From positions 26,013,700 to 26,077,699 of the forward strand of contig CM067511.1 of assembly GCA_034509495.1 (NCBI GenBank): DNA of 64,000 bases. The letters are read 5' to 3'. Both the position numbers and the translations under genes were made by a program. The notes under the pieces are model-generated. The model was given only the letters and a program-made list of their open reading frames with translations, had not been told where the DNA came from and did not search any database. Positions 59,940 to 64,000 of the stretch are shown one piece after another. The DNA is from Acestrorhynchus altus. Its lineage: Eukaryota; Chordata; Actinopteri; Characiformes; Acestrorhynchidae. Numbering within the stretch: the stretch's first letter is position 1; every line of letters begins with the position of its first letter.

Positions 59940-60480
59940 GATTTGCCTGTGTTACTTTTATACAGAGGCAGCCTACAGAGAGGTCAGCCTCCTGACACAC
60001 TGGTGCCAGGAAAACAAACTCTTTCTAAACATCAGTAAGACCTAGGATCTGAGGGTGGACTTCAGGAATCAAGAGAGAGCGAGAGCACTTCTGTATCTTC
60101 AGCTGTGTCCACTGTGGAGAGGGTCAGCAGCATCAAGTTCCTCTGTGTTTAAATCTCTGAGGAGCTTACATGGTCAGAAAACTCTACAGAAGGTGGTGCG
60201 CACTGCCCAACACATCACCAGGGTTCAGCTCCCAAACCTTCTGGATTACTACACCAGCCACTGTCTGAGGAAGACCAGGAGGATTATAAAGGACTCCACC
60301 CATCCAAGCCAATGCCTGTGTTCAAAGCTGCCCAGCGGCAGGAGATACAGAAGCACGAGGACCAAAATCAGTTGGTTCCGAGACAGCTTCTTACCCCAGG
60401 CTAAACAGACGCCCAGTTTTCCAGTTCACAGCTAGTCACAACCCATCTCACCGGTCCCATCACACCATCACACCTTCAAA
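59940..60480 (+). mobile_element. LINE reverse-transcriptase C-terminal fragment
   Basis: Plus-strand frames read REVSLLTHWCQENKLFLNIS, then (from about 60135) SSSVFKSLRSLHGQ, LQKVVRTAQHITRVQLPNL and KLPSGRRYRSTRTKI. These are typical of the thumb and C-terminus of fish L2/CR1/Rex1-like LINEs (the usual order is WCxxNxLxLNxxKT ... RIIxDPTHP ... LPSGRRYR). A stop follows the NISKT box and part of the domain is deleted. Confidence 0.82.
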
Positions 60481-61744
60481 CAACATGAACTCTTTCTGCA
60501 CTTGCATATGACTTACTATTGTTTTGTTTTGCCACGTGCTTTGTAGCACATGGCTCTGTTTTGTTTTTGACAAAGGCAGGGTAAACAGAACAGTTTACTT
60601 CAGATTACTTACTTAAAATTATGAAAATTATGCAATCCATACTCCAACACAAAGCATTTCCAACAAAAACAAAATAATTGTTCTTTACAGAGTTTTTTTT
60701 TTTTTTTTTTTTGAAATTCATCATTAATATTTCTTGTTTGATTGCAAAATCATACATAATTTCACCCACCCATATACAGCTAGCAAGCATTTAGTAAATG
60801 TAATATGAATTTTAGCCTTAGTTTTAACCTTATAACTTAACTACATTATTACTATTAAATTAGGCTGATGTAGTATGATGGACATTAATGTTAAATGGAC
60901 TTGCAAAAACAACAACTTAAATATCTTAAATAAATGTGAAGAACTTTCTGAAAGGTGTGTGTTAGGAACCCCATAATGCTTTAAAATGTACTCCCTATGA
61001 AAGGGGATTACTTCCGATTCCCACCACATGAACCCACAGACAGTTTAAGGTGAACTGAAACATCCATTGGCAGAACCATAAAAGTTGATAAAAGGAATTA
61101 AGTCCTATTCTGTTTTTGTGCTTTTTACATTATTAATTTCCACAAAGAACATGTCCTTTGCAGCTCCCGTGCTAAAGATATTCAGAGTGCCTGTCAGTAA
61201 TGAAACACCTCTTGGTGTCTATTGAGGATCTTTTTTTGCACTGTTGCAGGATCAGAGGTCTTTGTTCAGTGGCACTTGGCCTTTGAGATCAAGCTGTGAG
61301 CTTTGATTGCCCTGCCTGAATGCTGCTTTCCACGATCCATAAGAGGATACTGGTGTCTTGCTAATGATTGTATAAATGGGAGGTGAAGCAAGCTGGAAGT
61401 TAAGTGCCTGGTACCTAATGCTTCACTTTTCCACTAAGCAGAACAAGGAGGTTAAGATATAAAAATACAGATGTCAGAGGAACCACTTTTGGCTCCCTAC
61501 AAGGACTTTAACTTGGTGGTTTGTAGAACGTTCTTTGTAAATGTAATAAATCAAGAATCATTTACAAACCATTGCTTTATTGTCTTTTCATTTTAAGACC
61601 AAATTAAAATCTTTATAATGTACTTTTATACAGTTATTTTCTTATCTCCTAAACATTATTGATATTGATATTGATATTAGTGATATTACATCACCAAGTG
61701 GGTGATTAACAATAAAATTTACCAATAACCTCCCCCACACAACC

Positions 61745-62125
61745 TATTATTCAGAGAATATACTTCTTCTTTCAGCTCCTCCCTTTAGGGGTCCCCACAG
61801 TGGATCATCTGCCTCCGTCTTGCCCTATCCCCTGCCTCCACTACTTTTACACCAACCATCTCCATGTCCACCTTCACTACATCCATAAACCTTCTCTGAG
61901 GTCTTCCTCTTCTCCTTCTGCCTGGCAGCTCCATCTCCAACATTCTTTGTCTAATATATCCACTATTCCTCCTCAACACATGTCCAAACCATCTCAACCT
62001 GGCCTCTCTGGCTTTATCTCCAAACTGCTCCACCTTCATTGTCCCTCTGATCTGCTCATTTCTAATCCTGTCCATCCTCATCACTCCCAAAGAAAATCTC
62101 AGCGTCTTCATCTCCGGCTTTTAGA
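61745..62125 (-). mobile_element. Non-LTR retrotransposon C-terminal fragment (RTE/L1-like)
   Basis: A 108-codon minus-strand frame reads LRWFGHVLRRNSGYIRQRML, then ELPGRRRRGRPQRRFMDVVK and a terminal RRRQMIHCGDP. This C-terminal domain follows reverse transcriptase in fish non-LTR elements. It lacks the polymerase core. A second copy sits in derl2 intron 1. Confidence 0.8.
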
Positions 62126-62285
62126 CAGCAAAGTGTCATGTTTTCATTGCTGTTAACTCTCATGACAGACAATATATTATTAGATATCATAATTGTTCAA
62201 CTCACACTGAAATTTATAGTCATAACATTATTTACCATAATATAATACTTAACATAATGTTGTTATATTACTACACATACATCCA

Positions 62286-63412
62286 GAAAGGTTTCACAGT
62301 GCTTCACTTTTTGCACACTTTGTTATGTTAAAGCCTTATTCCAAAATGGATTGAATTCATTTTTTCCCTCAATTTTTGTACACACAATACCCTACGAAGA
62401 CAAAGTGGGAAACGTTTATTTGAATTCTTTGCAAATTTATAAAAAATTAAACACAAAAATATAACATGTACTTAAATATTCACAGCCTTTACTCAATACT
62501 TTTTGGAAGCAACTTCAGCAGCAATTACAGCTTTTTTGAGTATGATGCTACAAGCTTGGCACTTGTTTTAGGGAAGTTTCTCCCATTCTTCTTTGCAGAA
62601 CCTCTCGTGTCCCTTCAGATTGTATGGGGAGCGTCGATGCACAGCCATCTTTAGATATCTCCAGAGATATTCAATCAGGTTCAAGTCTGGGCTCTGGCTG
62701 GGCCACTCAAGGACATTCACAAAGTTGTCCCAAAGCCACTTCTTCATTATCTTGGCTGTGTACCTTTTTCCCAGTTTGAGGCCCAGAGCAAGAAATGCTG
62801 CAGAAATGGTTGTCCTTCTGGAAGGTTCCCCTCTCTCCACAGAGCAATGTTGGAGTTTGTCAGAGTGACCATTGGATTCTTGGTCACCTCCCTGACTAAG
62901 GCCCTCTCACCACACTCACTCAGTTTGGCTGGGCAGCCAGCTCTAGAAAGAGCCCTAATGGTTCCAAACTTCTTCCATTACTTTTGATGGAGGCCACTGT
63001 ACTCATTGGGACCTTCAATGCAGCAGAAATTTTTCTGTACCCTTCCTAAGATCTGTGTCTCAATATAATCCCGTCTCAGAGGTCTGCAGGCAATCCCTTA
63101 GACGTAATGGTTTGGTTTGTGCTCTGACGTGTCTACCATGGGACCTTAGATAAATCAACAGAATGAGATGTAGAAACATATAAAGAATGATCAGTGGAAA
63201 CAATATGCAAGCTCAAAGCTCAATTTTGAATATCATGGCAAAGGCTGTAAATACTTATGTACATGTTATGGTTTTGTGTTTTATTGTTAATACATTTGCA
63301 AAAAATTCAAAAAACTTTTCTCATTCTGTCATCATGTCATCCGTGAAGTGTTGTGTGTAGAATTTTGAGGGAAAATCCATTTTGGAATAAGGCTGTAACA
63401 TAACAAAATGTA
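62286..63412 (-). mobile_element. Degenerate Tc1-like transposon with ~110-bp inverted ends
   Basis: The left end contains TTTGTTATGTTAAAGCCTTA then TTCCAAAATGGATTGAATTC. The right end reads TCCATTTTGGAATAAGGCTG then TAACATAACAAA, its inverse. The minus-strand transposase piece (62568-62840) reads WDNFVNVLEWPSQSPDLNLI then EYLWRYLKMAVHRRSP. The catalytic-site signature DLNPIE is changed to DLNLIE and the N-terminal half is broken by stops. Confidence 0.9.
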
Positions 63413-63589
63413 TATTAATGTACAGTATATGTACATTACAAAATGTGTATATGTACATATATAAAATGTACAGTAATATAGTAATTTATTCTTTAGTTCT
63501 TTAAAAAGCAGTCAGTAATTCACTCAAGACTTTGCACTGGATGTTTGCCAATCCTTGCCAATCAATGCATCATTTCTTAAGTATTCAGC

Positions 63590-64000
63590 ACTTAAGACAC
63601 CCCTGGAATGTAAGTTCTCTCAAATCGCCTCATCGTTTCTGTCATCAAGACACCAAATGTAATTCAGTGGAATCCCGGGCACTCCAAGCAGCCTTATTAA
63701 CATAAATCTCGGAATGTAGATGAGTTCATAAGAGCATTTCCAGTATGTGCCCATCCCCTGGTCCTCTGGGCATGAGCAACAGGAACTCTTTTGGGGGAGG
63801 GGCGCCAATCTTGGCATGGCGTTGAGGACAGCTGGTGACAGACTGTTTGTTCTTCTTTGGGATGGTAGCCCGGCACAGTCAGGGAGAGGTCACCTTCTCT
63901 TTAGCCAGCGATCTTCAAGAGCCTATGAATCCTTTGTGTACCTACAGCAGTAGATCTTTAGCCACTTAAGGTTTATTTTTTAAATGTACTCCATATGGAA
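63590..64000. other. Unassigned, GC-richer block at window end
   Basis: The base composition rises and 60-68-codon frames appear on both strands. No family, start or splice chain was recognised. In human the next genes past MIS12 include NLRP1 and WSCD1, so this could approach a new gene, but nothing here identifies it. Confidence 0.25.

Noticed and set aside
60055..60435. 126-codon ORF as a host gene
   Set aside because: Its RIIKDSTHPS and LPSGRRYRS phrases are typical of a LINE reverse-transcriptase C-terminus, and the upstream part has a stop and a deletion.
61785..62111. 108-codon minus-strand ORF as a host gene
   Set aside because: The RWFGHVLRR...GRPQRRFMDVV domain is a non-LTR retrotransposon C-terminus, and a damaged second copy is present at 44945-45300.
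1..64000. CRISPR arrays, operons, tRNA or rRNA genes
   Set aside because: None seen; the window is intron-rich vertebrate DNA and its tandem repeats are micro- and minisatellites.

Overview
The window looks like teleost genomic DNA. It has spliced vertebrate genes with GT-AG introns, many decayed Tc1/mariner and hAT-type DNA transposons, LINE 3-prime ends and long (AC)n/(GT)n microsatellites. The repeat mix hints at an otophysan fish, but I cannot name a species. I saw no prokaryotic features, CRISPR arrays, tRNA or rRNA.

Four protein-coding genes can be assembled exon by exon. (1) rabep1 (Rabaptin-5) is on the minus strand, with its CDS at 4738-29383 in 18 coding exons. It reads as 858 residues without a break and has a ~3.9 kb 3-prime UTR. 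(2) scimp, a small transmembrane immune adaptor, is on the plus strand at 32326-39890 in 5 coding exons (201 aa), head-to-head with rabep1. (3) derl2 (Derlin-2) is on the minus strand at 42244-46028 in 7 exons (239 aa), tail-to-tail with scimp. (4) mis12 (kinetochore) is on the plus strand at 47820-50254 in 2 coding exons (220 aa), head-to-head with derl2. A plus-strand 3-prime end at about 1-135 is probably the next gene, with nup88 expected from synteny.

The order and strands fit the human 17p13.2 block after one inversion of the SCIMP-to-DHX33 segment, which puts scimp beside derl2. The genes do not form a pathway: rabep1 acts in endosome fusion, scimp in leukocyte tyrosine-kinase signalling, derl2 in ER-associated degradation and mis12 in kinetochore assembly.

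From about 50.9 kb to the end I find no convincing gene. That part holds transposon relics, a degenerate inverted-repeat array at 57.1-57.4 kb and some unexplained single-copy-looking sequence. The observations most worth following are a 12-nt in-frame microexon candidate in rabep1, a fish SCIMP with three YDDV motifs and upstream ORFs in its leader, a rabep1 splice donor sitting at the edge of a dispersed repeat, an in-frame alternative donor in rabep1 exon 5, and the inferred inversion breakpoint between scimp and derl2.
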